The notes under the pieces are model-generated. The model made no database searches. It was given only the letters and a program-made list of their open reading frames with translations, and was not told the origin of the DNA. Made by a program: the position numbers and the translations under genes. Below are positions 1-7,414 of a stretch of DNA of 64,000 nt, one piece after another. The DNA is from Sellimonas caecigallum (lineage in GTDB: Bacteria; Bacillota; Clostridia; Lachnospirales; Lachnospiraceae), in assembly GCF_045038405.1 (NCBI RefSeq), contig NZ_CP173660.1, positions 2,694,997 through 2,758,996 on the forward strand, in the 5' to 3' direction. Every line of letters begins with the position of its first letter. Positions within the stretch are counted from its first letter, which is position 1.

Positions 1-837
1 CATATCCGGATATTTGCACAACAGAAGCGCCGCAGCGCCGGATACGATGGGTGCTGCCATGGATGTTCCGCTTTTCACACTGTACATCTTGTGATTTTTC
101 AGCCCACACCAGCCATTGCATGAGGTAACGTATGACCCGGGAGCCACAATATCCGGCTTGCAGACGCAATCTTTTGTTGGACCTCTTCCAGAATAATTTT
201 TTCCAATCTTCCCGTTTCTGTCCCGTAATTCTCCATCGTCTGAGGCTCCCACTGTGATAACTTTGGGACTGATGCCGGGGATAGTGACAGTCCCTCTGCC
301 GGGCCCATAATTTCCCGCAGCTGTTATGACGACAAGCCCCGCATCCCACATACGCTCCACCCATCTGAGAAGCTCCGCTTCCTCTGTGTCTCCTTCGTGG
401 GGAAGTGTACCGATAGAGATATTCACAATTCGGATTCCCCAACGCTCTTGATAATTGAGAACAGCCCGAATTCCGTCTATAAGATCCCTGATTTTCCCCT
501 CTCCTCTTTTGTCCAGCACCTTTATGGCTACGATGCGGCACCCAGGTGCGATTCCTCTATAAAATCCGGATGACATTTTCCCGCTTCCTGCAATGATACC
601 TGCCACATGAGTCCCGTGGGAATTGTCATCATACATTATTTTTTTACCGGAAACCATATCCCCAAAAGCAGCGATCCTTCCATCAAGATCCGGATGATTC
701 GTGATCCCGGTATCAAGAACTGCAACCGTCACGCCTTTGCCGTCGATTCCTCCATGAAGGGTATCGTCGCAGTCGTACTGGATGGCTTCCCTGACATGCT
801 TCATAATCAAAATCCCCTTTTTAAACAGCTTATTCAT
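1..837 (-). CDS. AprX-like subtilisin family (S8) serine peptidase, C-terminus beyond window
   Basis: The translated minus strand shows a full subtilase core. Asp lies in AVLDTGI (about residue 42), His in NSHGTHVAGI (about 74), the oxyanion Asn in ITAAGNYG, and the nucleophile Ser in GTSMAAP (about 259). It reads to base 1 without a stop, so the end is outside the window. There is no signal peptide or propeptide, and the order and spacing resemble the cytoplasmic AprX/intracellular subtilisins of Firmicutes, so it probably degrades proteins inside the cell. Two starts have Shine-Dalgarno sites: ATG at 837 (GGAAGG, 7-base spacing) and ATG at 804 (AGGGGAT, 9-base spacing). I report the longer form. 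The family call is firm; the substrate is unknown. Confidence 0.9.
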   Translation of the reverse strand, partial: MNKLFKKGILIMKHVREAIQYDCDDTLHGGIDGKGVTVAVLDTGITNHPDLDGRIAAFGDMVSGKKIMYDDNSHGTHVAGIIAGSGKMSSGFYRGIAPGCRIVAIKVLDKRGEGKIRDLIDGIRAVLNYQERWGIRIVNISIGTLPHEGDTEEAELLRWVERMWDAGLVVITAAGNYGPGRGTVTIPGISPKVITVGASDDGELRDRNGKIGKNYSGRGPTKDCVCKPDIVAPGSYVTSCNGWCGLKNHKMYSVKSGTSMAAPIVSGAAALLLCKYPDM

Positions 838-898
838 AAAAATACCTTCCGTTACTGGTTACACCAGGTCAAGGTCTTGGCCATCAACCAACTTTGAA

Positions 899-927
899 TT
901 GACTTACAACGAATGTCTCTTTATACT
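899..927 (+). promoter_or_regulatory. Sigma-A type promoter for the NSS transporter
   Basis: TTGACT at 899-904 and TATACT at 922-927 are separated by exactly 17 bases, 50 bases before the transporter start at 977. It is near consensus. Confidence 0.7.
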
Positions 928-976
928 AAAAAAAGTTGAAATCAACAAAACAAATGAAAGGGATAGGAAATCAATT

Positions 977-2359
977 ATGGAAAGAGAAAAACTTGGATCC
1001 AGGCTTGGGTTTATCTTACTGTCTGCCGGATGTGCAATTGGGATCGGAAATGTCTGGAAATTTCCTTACATAACGGGACAGTATGGAGGAGGAGCATTCG
1101 TCGTCTTTTACATCTTCTTCCTCGTTATCCTGGGGCTTCCGGTTATGACGATGGAATTTTCTGTGGGGAGAGCCAGCCAGAAAAGCCCAGTCCGGGCATA
1201 TTATGTACTGGAGAAAAAAGGAAGTAAATGGCATCTGCACGGCTATGTAGCCTTGATCGGGAACTATTTTCTTATGATGTTCTACACGACTGTCGCCGGA
1301 TGGATGCTGCACTATTTTTACATGACCGCCACTGGGAAATTCGAGAATGCATCCACTGAGAAGGTAGAATCCCTCTTCAATGAAATGCTTGCCAGACCTA
1401 GTGTCATGCTCTTTTGGATGGTTATCGTAGTGGCTGCCGGAATCTTGATCTGCTCAGTTGGGCTTCAGAAAGGGCTTGAGCGTGTCACAAAAGGGATGAT
1501 GATCCTTCTTCTGCTTATCATGGTTGTCCTTGCAATCAACAGTCTGCTTTTAAAAGGCGGAGCAGAAGGCCTTTCTTTCTATCTGAAACCGGATTTGGAC
1601 AGAATGAAGGAGATTGGCATCGGCACGACGATCGTCGCTGCAATGAATCAGTCCTTCTTTACACTGAGCCTTGGTATTGGTGCTATGGCCATCTTTGGAA
1701 GCTATATCGGGAAAGAACGCGCACTTTTTGGCGAAGCTGTCAATGTGGCAGTTCTGGATACTTTCGTCGCCATCGTATCCGGGCTCATTATTTTTCCTGC
1801 GTGCTTTTCCTTCGGCGTGGATGCTGGAAGCGGTCCAAGCCTGATTTTCCTGACGCTTCCGAACATTTTCAACCACATGCCACTTGGTCGGCTTTGGGGA
1901 AGCCTGTTCTTCATTTTTATGTCCTTTGCGGCATTCTCCACAGTTTTGGCTGTGTTTGAGAATATCATTTCTTGTGGTATGGATATGACCGGGTGCAGCA
2001 GAAAGAAGTCCAGCATCATCAATTTCTTTATTCTGCTGGCCGCATCGGTTCCATGCGTACTTGGCTATAATGTCTTGTCCTCCTTTGCCCCGTTTGGAAA
2101 AGGCAGTACGATCATGGATCTGGAAGATTTTATCGTGAGCAATATCCTGCTGCCGCTTGGATCTCTCGTCTACCTTCTTTTCTGCGTGACACGGTACGGC
2201 TGGGGATTTGACCGTTTCATGGAAGAAGCAAATACCGGAAAAGGTCTCAAAATCAAAAGATGGATGAAACCGTATTTCACATGGATTCTTCCTGTCATCA
2301 TCCTTGCACTTTTCCTGTTGGGATTAAACGATAAATTTCACTGGTTCAAAATTTTCTAG
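977..2359 (+). CDS. Neurotransmitter:sodium symporter (NSS/SNF) family transporter
   Basis: This 460-residue, highly hydrophobic protein begins with the family signature (WGSR-like 'LGSRLGFILLSAGCAIGIGNVWKFP' region, residues about 7-30), whose unwound first helix binds sodium and substrate in LeuT-type transporters. About 11-12 membrane segments follow. Such proteins import amino acids with sodium; the exact substrate cannot be read here. An upstream extension is open in frame, but ATG 977 has AGGA eight bases before it and gives the normal family N-terminus, so that start is used. A strong promoter lies at 899-927. The gene is divergent from the subtilase. Confidence 0.92.
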   Translation: MEREKLGSRLGFILLSAGCAIGIGNVWKFPYITGQYGGGAFVVFYIFFLVILGLPVMTMEFSVGRASQKSPVRAYYVLEKKGSKWHLHGYVALIGNYFLMMFYTTVAGWMLHYFYMTATGKFENASTEKVESLFNEMLARPSVMLFWMVIVVAAGILICSVGLQKGLERVTKGMMILLLLIMVVLAINSLLLKGGAEGLSFYLKPDLDRMKEIGIGTTIVAAMNQSFFTLSLGIGAMAIFGSYIGKERALFGEAVNVAVLDTFVAIVSGLIIFPACFSFGVDAGSGPSLIFLTLPNIFNHMPLGRLWGSLFFIFMSFAAFSTVLAVFENIISCGMDMTGCSRKKSSIINFFILLAASVPCVLGYNVLSSFAPFGKGSTIMDLEDFIVSNILLPLGSLVYLLFCVTRYGWGFDRFMEEANTGKGLKIKRWMKPYFTWILPVIILALFLLGLNDKFHWFKIF

Positions 2360-2429
2360 GAACTGGAAACACTTCCAAGCCCTCCTACATAGTATAACAT
2401 TGTAAATAACAATCAATGGAGGCAACAAC

Positions 2430-2669
2430 ATGAGTGACTTAAGTGCAACAAACTGTGGATGCGGATGTGAATCTTCTGCAAACGGATTCGGAGGAAATTC
2501 CTGTCTGTGGATTATCCTTCTCCTCTGCTGCTGCGGCGGATGCGGTGGCAACGGACGAAGCGGCGGTTTTGGCGGATGCAATGACAGCTGTCTGTGGATC
2601 ATCCTTCTGCTTTGCTGCTGCGGCGGTTTTGGCAACGGATGCGGATGCAATGACAACATGTGCTGCTAA
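2430..2669 (+). CDS. Cys/Gly-rich small protein, 'chorion class high-cysteine HCB protein 13' type
   Basis: The 79-residue protein has 17 cysteines and many glycines. It contains a near-perfect internal duplication: SCLWIILLLCCCGG occurs at about residues 24-37 and again at 53-66, each followed by a Gly/Asn/Cys linker, and it ends in CC. A GGAGG site precedes the ATG by 7 bases. Annotated relatives in Lachnospiraceae carry the 'chorion class high-cysteine' name (recalled, not searched). The two short hydrophobic WIILLLCCC blocks could insert in or lie on a membrane. Function is unknown; metal binding, a spore-surface role, or a redox role are all only guesses. The next genes downstream (opposite strand) are metal-chaperone-type GTPases. 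Confidence 0.75.
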   Translation: MSDLSATNCGCGCESSANGFGGNSCLWIILLLCCCGGCGGNGRSGGFGGCNDSCLWIILLLCCCGGFGNGCGCNDNMCC

Positions 2670-2735
2670 TCAGACACATCATTTTTCGTAATTCTCTTAT
2701 GCGGCCATGAAGTTCACAGAACTTTCCGGCCGCAC

Positions 2736-2778
2736 AAAAAGAGCCAGGGTGGGGTAAAACATCCCGCCCTGGCTTTTT
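2736..2778. terminator. Bidirectional Rho-independent terminator
   Basis: AGCCAGGGTGGG at 2742 pairs with CCCGCCCTGGCT ending at 2774. An A-run lies before it and a T-run after it. It separates the convergent HCB-13-type gene and the GTPase gene. Confidence 0.8.
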
Positions 2779-2789
2779 CATCGGTAAAT

Positions 2790-3731
2790 TTAGTCAAATG
2801 TGACCACATCATTCTGCGGCTTTTTAGCCGGTATCATCTCATCCAGATAAAGAACCGGTCCTTTATCTTTATACTGTTTCACATATTCATATCGGAACGT
2901 TACGGTAACATATATCCAATCCCTGTTCTTATATGGAATATCTTCCCTTGTTCTGCAAATGAACCCAAGAAAGGTAATATCCTCCGCGCAGCACGTCATC
3001 ACAAACCGCCCCGGCACAAAAGTATGTTCTCCCAACCTGCGGTTTTTGTATACCTGTGCAAGAAATCTGATTTTTTTGTTTTTGTAGTGTTCCGGATGTT
3101 CCATCGCATCCAAATACCAGATTCCATAATCGATCTCATCCACCTCAATGACCGGCGCATGGAAGTCAAACGGCAGTTCTTCTTCGGTATTTTCTACCGG
3201 TTCTCCGTCTTCCCGCTCAAATACGATCTGGGCTCCAGGATTCATAACTTTGATACTCCTCCGTATTTTGGCGCGATCTGTATTATCTTCCGTCCGGTTC
3301 ACAATAACAAGATCGGATGACAGAAGGGGCGCGAGAAACAGATTTCTCATATTGGTCAGATACATCTGTGCGGTCCCCGCGTCGACAGTAGACAGTATCG
3401 ATGCGATTTCCCATCCCGGCGGAAGCTGCATCTCCAGGACTCTGTTCAGATCCCATGTCCCGTTAAACTCGATCATAACATGATCGGGACGATAATTCAG
3501 TTCCAGGCCTTCCAGAAAAAAAGGATTCAGTTTTTCTTCTTCATCGATAACCATCTTAATGATATGGTTGTCTGAGAGATAATCCTCGTCATACTCCTCT
3601 TCCCCTTCTTCGCATACAAGGAGAAGCGTTGTCTCATAGTCCAGGAAATCCGGGCTGTTTAGAGCTGCCTTGATCAGCGTCGTCTTTCCGCTGTCAAGAA
3701 AACCTGTAAAAAGTTCTACTACTGTATCCAT
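2790..3731 (-). CDS. COG0523/CobW-like GTPase fused to a DUF1980-like C-terminal domain
   Basis: Residues 1 to about 190 form a P-loop GTPase of the CobW/G3E type: Walker A is GFLDSGKTT (about 10-18) and a VNRTE segment fits the NKxD-type guanine motif. The CXCC metal motif of classical COG0523 proteins is absent. Residues about 200-313 resemble the C-terminal region of the YcgQ/DUF1980 (TIGR03943) family, including the 'RFVMTCCAED' stretch and a predicted beta-rich fold. In other Firmicutes those proteins pair with a permease; here the domain is fused to the GTPase. It lies 14 bases behind the CobW gene (AGGAG site) and is surely its operon partner. Role in metal handling is inferred. Confidence 0.8.
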   Translation of the reverse strand: MDTVVELFTGFLDSGKTTLIKAALNSPDFLDYETTLLLVCEEGEEEYDEDYLSDNHIIKMVIDEEEKLNPFFLEGLELNYRPDHVMIEFNGTWDLNRVLEMQLPPGWEIASILSTVDAGTAQMYLTNMRNLFLAPLLSSDLVIVNRTEDNTDRAKIRRSIKVMNPGAQIVFEREDGEPVENTEEELPFDFHAPVIEVDEIDYGIWYLDAMEHPEHYKNKKIRFLAQVYKNRRLGEHTFVPGRFVMTCCAEDITFLGFICRTREDIPYKNRDWIYVTVTFRYEYVKQYKDKGPVLYLDEMIPAKKPQNDVVTFD

Positions 3732-3745
3732 TCTGCGTTCTCCTG

Positions 3746-4798
3746 CTATACTCTCAAAAATCCTTTGATTTCATCTGTCTTCAGATCCGTACCGATGACA
3801 CAGACTTTGCCCGTGTAATCAGGGCGCGCGTTTCGAATCTCATATTCTCCTGGTACAAGGTCGAACTCCAGCCACTGTCCGTCCGTACCTTCCACGATTC
3901 CTTTTGCCCGCAGCACTGTGCCATATTTATTTTCATCTGCCATCTCTTCCAGCCAGTTTTCAAGCTCTGCTTTTTCATATTTTTCCACAGTCTCGGTTCC
4001 CCAACTTGTAAATACTTCATCCGCATGGTGGTGGCCTTCGTGATGATGGTGCCCGCAGCCGCACTCTTCCCCGTGATGATGATGCTCCTCATGGTGGTGT
4101 CCGCAGCTGCAGTGTTCGTCATGATGGTGTCCATGATCATGGCCTTCTTCATGATGATGGCAGCAATGATGTTCTTCTTCCTCCAAAAGCTGGTCTGCGA
4201 CAGAACGGTGTTCTAAAGCTTTCCTGATCACTTCGCCATCAAGCTTGTCCCACGGTGTGGTAATGACGGATGCATCCGGATTCTTCTCACGGATCATCGC
4301 GACCGCTTCTTTCAGTTTTTCTTCTGTCATGGACTGCGTACGGCTCAGAACGATGACGGATGCGTGCTCGATCTGATTATTGTAGAATTCTCCGAAATTC
4401 TTCATATAGATCTTTACTTTTTTCCCGTCTGCCACCGTAATCTGTCCGTTCAGGCAGACGCCGCAATGCTTTTCTACATCACGTACGGCTTTTGCCACAT
4501 CCGAAAGCTTTCCAACTCCGGATGGTTCGATCAGGATACGGTCCGGATGGTACTCGTCTACGACTTTTCTCAGTGCGGTGCTGAAATCTCCTACGAGAGT
4601 ACAGCAGATACAGCCGGAATTCATTTCTGTAATCTCCACTCCTGCATCTTTCAGAAATCCTCTATCGATTCCAATCTCCCCGAACTCGTTTTCGATCAGA
4701 ACGATCTTTTCTCCCTGATATACATCGGACAAGAGTTGTTTGATAAAGGTTGTCTTTCCGGCTCCAAGAAAACCGGATACGATATCTACTTTTGTCAT
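3746..4798 (-). CDS. CobW/COG0523 family metallochaperone GTPase with His-rich linker
   Basis: The 350-residue G3E GTPase has Walker A GFLGAGKTT (about residues 8-16), the metal-binding CXCC motif as GCICC, the Walker B/IEPSG segment, and a very His-rich insert (about 205-265, runs such as HHHHGEE and CGCGHHHH with Cys). A CobW C-terminal domain follows. Family members deliver zinc, cobalt or other metals to client enzymes using GTP. The histidine tract points to metal storage or sensing. An in-frame extension to 4867 exists, but ATG 4798 has AAGGA six bases upstream. It heads an operon with the GTPase-DUF1980 gene. The metal cannot be told from sequence. Confidence 0.88.
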   Translation of the reverse strand: MTKVDIVSGFLGAGKTTFIKQLLSDVYQGEKIVLIENEFGEIGIDRGFLKDAGVEITEMNSGCICCTLVGDFSTALRKVVDEYHPDRILIEPSGVGKLSDVAKAVRDVEKHCGVCLNGQITVADGKKVKIYMKNFGEFYNNQIEHASVIVLSRTQSMTEEKLKEAVAMIREKNPDASVITTPWDKLDGEVIRKALEHRSVADQLLEEEEHHCCHHHEEGHDHGHHHDEHCSCGHHHEEHHHHGEECGCGHHHHEGHHHADEVFTSWGTETVEKYEKAELENWLEEMADENKYGTVLRAKGIVEGTDGQWLEFDLVPGEYEIRNARPDYTGKVCVIGTDLKTDEIKGFLRV

Positions 4799-4872
4799 AA
4801 TAATCCTTCTTTCTATTTCTTCGCTGTATTTTATCATAACAGTTTTTTTTAATCTTGAAAACTGCATTTTTA

Positions 4873-4943
4873 AAAATGTATGGATCTGCTCCAGATCAGA
4901 ACTGTGGACATTTCATTTGTCTGTCTGATCGAAACAGATCCAT
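4873..4943 (-). terminator. Probable terminator of the 54-residue ORF
   Basis: ATGGATCTG (4880) and CAGATCCAT (ending 4943) form a perfect 9-bp outer stem, with a second inner GATCAG/CTGATC pairing. On the minus strand it is followed by ATTTTTAAA. The long loop lowers confidence. Confidence 0.45.
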
Positions 4944-4953
4944 TCACTCTACT

Positions 4954-5118
4954 TTATTTCGCTTGACGATTTCTGGCCTTTTGTTCGTCTTGTTCGTTTA
5001 CGTAAGCGGATAGCCCTGCATTTTTCTGGCTTTTTATGTCGCTTTCCCTTTTTTTCAACATACACTCTTCGTCCAGTTCATAGACCGCATTGCCATCTAT
5101 AATCAGTCTTCTCGCCAT
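4954..5118 (-). CDS. Small conserved-looking protein of unknown function (54 aa)
   Basis: A short ORF starts MARRLIIDGNAVYELDEECM and continues as a Lys/Gln/Glu-rich, charged, helical tail. GAGGAGG sits about 9 bases before the ATG, which is far better than chance for this stretch. A hairpin with T-run follows the stop. The first half could form a small beta hairpin, the second half a helix. I recognise no named domain. It stands alone between divergent neighbours. Confidence 0.6.
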   Translation of the reverse strand: MARRLIIDGNAVYELDEECMLKKRESDIKSQKNAGLSAYVNEQDEQKARNRQAK

Positions 5119-5255
5119 CTGGCCTGCCTCCTCTCTCTAAATATACGCAGATTTTCTTTCCCCTAGTATCAGTATATGATTTGCGAATAAATTAGGTTTT
5201 ATACACATATATATTCAGAAGGGAGCCACTACACCAGACAGAGGGGAGGGGAAAG

Positions 5256-5786
5256 ATGGATCAGAAAAAACCGTTTCCTATGACACCTTTTGATATGCTT
5301 GTCACAACAGAGGAGCTTCAGATGATGAAGCTGATCCTCCCTTATCTTCCAGCCGGGCAGCAGCGCACTTTTGCGGTGTTTATCAAATTCACTGAACTTC
5401 GGAATACATGGGACTACTTTGGAAAATGTGCGAAAGTTTCCAGCCAGTCTATCCCCTGCTCAGGAAAAATCTCTCCGACAGATGTGCTTCAGGAAATCCG
5501 TCCGTACATGAAAGAAGAAGAGGCAGAGAATCTGGATATGGTCTTTTCCGCCATGAGTATGATGGAAATGTTTCAGTCCATGTCGGAAAACAGCGATCCA
5601 GCGGAAATTTTAAAGTCCGTGATGCCACCTGATAAACAGGAAATGTTCGATATATATAAAGAAATGGTTTCGGAAGGAGATGAAATGCATGAGCCAGACA
5701 GACGAGCAATGGATGAAGTGGATGGAACATCCCCAGATGAAGCACCTGGATCCTCTCAAACAGGAGCTGATCCGGATGGCATTTGA
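5256..5786 (+). CDS. Protein of unknown function (176 aa), overlaps next gene
   Basis: A predicted soluble, helical and Met-rich protein begins MDQKKPFPMTPFDMLVTTEE, with GGAGGGG upstream of the ATG. Residues 1 to about 145 look like a genuine protein. The last 30 residues (Asp/Pro/Gly/Ser-rich) are read in the frame next to the following gene and may carry little constraint. No signal peptide or membrane segment is seen. Pairing with the next gene suggests one functional unit. No function can be assigned. Confidence 0.7.
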   Translation: MDQKKPFPMTPFDMLVTTEELQMMKLILPYLPAGQQRTFAVFIKFTELRNTWDYFGKCAKVSSQSIPCSGKISPTDVLQEIRPYMKEEEAENLDMVFSAMSMMEMFQSMSENSDPAEILKSVMPPDKQEMFDIYKEMVSEGDEMHEPDRRAMDEVDGTSPDEAPGSSQTGADPDGI

Positions 5787-5994
5787 GCGTACCCGCGGGA
5801 AAAGCGGCAAATCTCTTGCACCGATCATGATGTCCATCATAACCGGCGCGAACAAAAAGGGAATCCGTTTTTCTCAGGAAGAAATCGAGCTGCTTCTGCA
5901 GATGCTCAAAGAAGGGAAAAGCAGCGAGGAAAAAGCGCAGATTGATCAGATGGTCGCTTTTGTGAATGCGGCATGGAAAAAGAGGAGCAATTAG
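5689..5994 (+). CDS. Protein of unknown function (101 aa), translationally coupled
   Basis: The start ATG 5689 (MSQTDEQW) has AAGGAG nine bases upstream; the ATG at 5680 overlaps that site and is unlikely. The protein is helical and has a GKSGKSLAPIMMSIITGANKKG segment around residues 36-58 followed by a charged helix; it is not a true Walker motif. It overlaps the end of the previous gene by 98 bases in another frame, so the two are probably translationally coupled. Function is unknown. Confidence 0.7.
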   Translation: MSQTDEQWMKWMEHPQMKHLDPLKQELIRMAFERTRGKSGKSLAPIMMSIITGANKKGIRFSQEEIELLLQMLKEGKSSEEKAQIDQMVAFVNAAWKKRSN

Positions 5995-6002
5995 CTCCTC
6001 TT
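5980..6002 (-). terminator. Hairpin at convergent gene ends
   Basis: AAGAGGAGC and GCTCCTCTT form a perfect 9-bp stem with a 5-base loop holding the stop codon of the plus-strand gene. On the minus strand a T-run follows, so it best serves the thioesterase gene. Confidence 0.65.
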
Positions 6003-6483
6003 AAAATCCTTCCTCTTTTCGCATCAGCCGGTTTTCTCTTCTTTTTTCGGCTCCGGCCCACTCTGCTCTTTCCGCTTCTGTCCGGACGATCAGCTCTGGC
6101 ACCTGCTTTGGACGATCGTTTTCATCCAGAGCAACCATCGTAAAGTATGCACGGTTAATCGGCTTGCGAATTCCTTTTAAATCTTCAATATACGTATCCA
6201 CACGGATTTCCATGGACGTTCGTCCAGTGTAGGTAAGTTTCCCTCGAATGACTACCATATCATCCTGATAAGCTCCGCGAATAAATTTCAGATTATCTAT
6301 GGATGCTGTTGTAACGTTGGACATACTGTGCCGCTTTGCTACTATCCCCGCCACCTCATCTATCCACTGAATGAGCACGCCCCCGAAAAGACGCCCTGCC
6401 GAATTCAGGTGTGTCGGACGTACGATATGGACTGTCTCGACGAGAGAATCTTCCACGGTTTTCTTCATTTTTTCTTCTGACAT
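6001..6483 (-). CDS. Hotdog-fold acyl-CoA thioesterase (YciA/BACH-like)
   Basis: The 160-residue protein has the hotdog pattern HLNSAGRLFGGVLIQWIDEVAG, with the conserved N and D/E residues that activate water for thioester hydrolysis, and a basic C-terminal tail. Family members hydrolyse acyl-CoA esters in the cytoplasm. An upstream in-frame extension encodes a hydrophobic stretch overlapping the truA promoter region. ATG 6483 has GGGG eight bases upstream and gives the usual family length, so it is chosen. Confidence 0.85.
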   Translation of the reverse strand: MSEEKMKKTVEDSLVETVHIVRPTHLNSAGRLFGGVLIQWIDEVAGIVAKRHSMSNVTTASIDNLKFIRGAYQDDMVVIRGKLTYTGRTSMEIRVDTYIEDLKGIRKPINRAYFTMVALDENDRPKQVPELIVRTEAERAEWAGAEKRRENRLMRKEEGF

Positions 6484-6583
6484 CTTATCATCCCCATATT
6501 TTGCTTTCTTTTTCTGCCAATTTATTATATCATGATACATGACACACTGCCACAGCAGAAAAAAGAAAAAGGAGATATTCATT

Positions 6584-7327
6584 ATGAGAAATATAAAACT
6601 CATCCTGGAATACGATGGAAGCCGTTATCAAGGATGGCAGCGCCTTGGGGATGAAGATTCCTCAAACACAATTTCCGGCAGACTTTCCGACGTGATCTGC
6701 AAGATGACTGGAGAAAAACCGGAGCTGATCTGTGGATCCAGAACAGAAAGCGGGGTTCATGCCTACGCACAGACTGTAAACTTTCACACATCTGCATCAC
6801 TCTCACTCCGTGAAATAAAAAACTATCTGAACCACTATCTTCCGACAGATATCGCTGTCACTGAAGCGGAAGACATGCCAGAGCGCTTTCACTCTTCCAT
6901 GACCGCCGCATCCAGGACTTATGTTTACCGTATTTCCGTAGCTGATGTTCCAAATGTATTTGAACGAAAGTATGTTTACCACTCTTTTAAGCGCCCTGAT
7001 ACAGATCGTATGAGGGAAGCCGCCGCTCTTTTAAAAGGGAAGCACAATTTCCAGGCATTTTCTTCCTCCAAGAAGAAAAAGGCCGCACCGAAAGAAGTGT
7101 TTGATATCGACATTTATGAAGATGCATCAGAGCTTCAAATTTCGATCTGTGCCAGCGATTTTCTTCACAATATGGCAAGGATCATTGTCTCGACTCTTCT
7201 GGATATCGGTCTTTCACTTCGCCCGGTAAGCGATATAGATGCTATTTTTTCTGGAACAAAAAAGGCCTCAGATCCGGCAGATCCAAAGGGGCTGTTTCTT
7301 CAGGAGATTACTTACAAAACACTGTAA
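6584..7327 (+). CDS. TruA-family tRNA pseudouridine synthase paralog with Asp-to-Glu at the catalytic site
   Basis: The 247-residue protein has the TruA layout: N-terminal YDGSRYQGWQR, then the active-site segment, and C-terminal FLHNMARIIVSTLLDIG that binds tRNA. In TruA the catalytic loop is GRTDAGVHA; here it reads SRTESGVHA, so residue 55 is Glu instead of the Asp that all pseudouridine synthases use. ATG 6584 has AGGAG eight bases upstream. The gene stands alone, whereas the usual clostridial truA lies near rplM/ecfT, so this is probably a second copy. It may be inactive, altered in target, or still active through Glu. Confidence 0.85.
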   Translation: MRNIKLILEYDGSRYQGWQRLGDEDSSNTISGRLSDVICKMTGEKPELICGSRTESGVHAYAQTVNFHTSASLSLREIKNYLNHYLPTDIAVTEAEDMPERFHSSMTAASRTYVYRISVADVPNVFERKYVYHSFKRPDTDRMREAAALLKGKHNFQAFSSSKKKKAAPKEVFDIDIYEDASELQISICASDFLHNMARIIVSTLLDIGLSLRPVSDIDAIFSGTKKASDPADPKGLFLQEITYKTL

Positions 7328-7337
7328 AAGATCTGCA

Positions 7338-7410
7338 AGACGGGCAGGCTCTTTTTCATCAGAGACATCCCCAAATGTCCTGCTGTAGATGAAAAAGAAT
7401 CTGCCCGTCT
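7338..7410. terminator. Long hairpin between convergent genes
   Basis: AGACGGGCAG-N-CTTTTTCATC on the left pairs with GATGAAAAAG-AATCTGCCCGTCT on the right, about 20 bp of near-perfect stem around a roughly 27-base loop. It lies between truA-like and patatin gene ends. Confidence 0.7.
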
Positions 7411-7414
7411 CATC

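Noticed and set aside
782..976. N-terminal extension of the NSS transporter
   Set aside because: The in-frame extension overlaps the divergent subtilase gene and its promoter; ATG 977 has the ribosome site and the family N-terminus.
4025..4216. Hydrophobic Met/Val/Phe-rich ORF on the plus strand
   Set aside because: It is the antisense image of the His-rich tract of the CobW gene.
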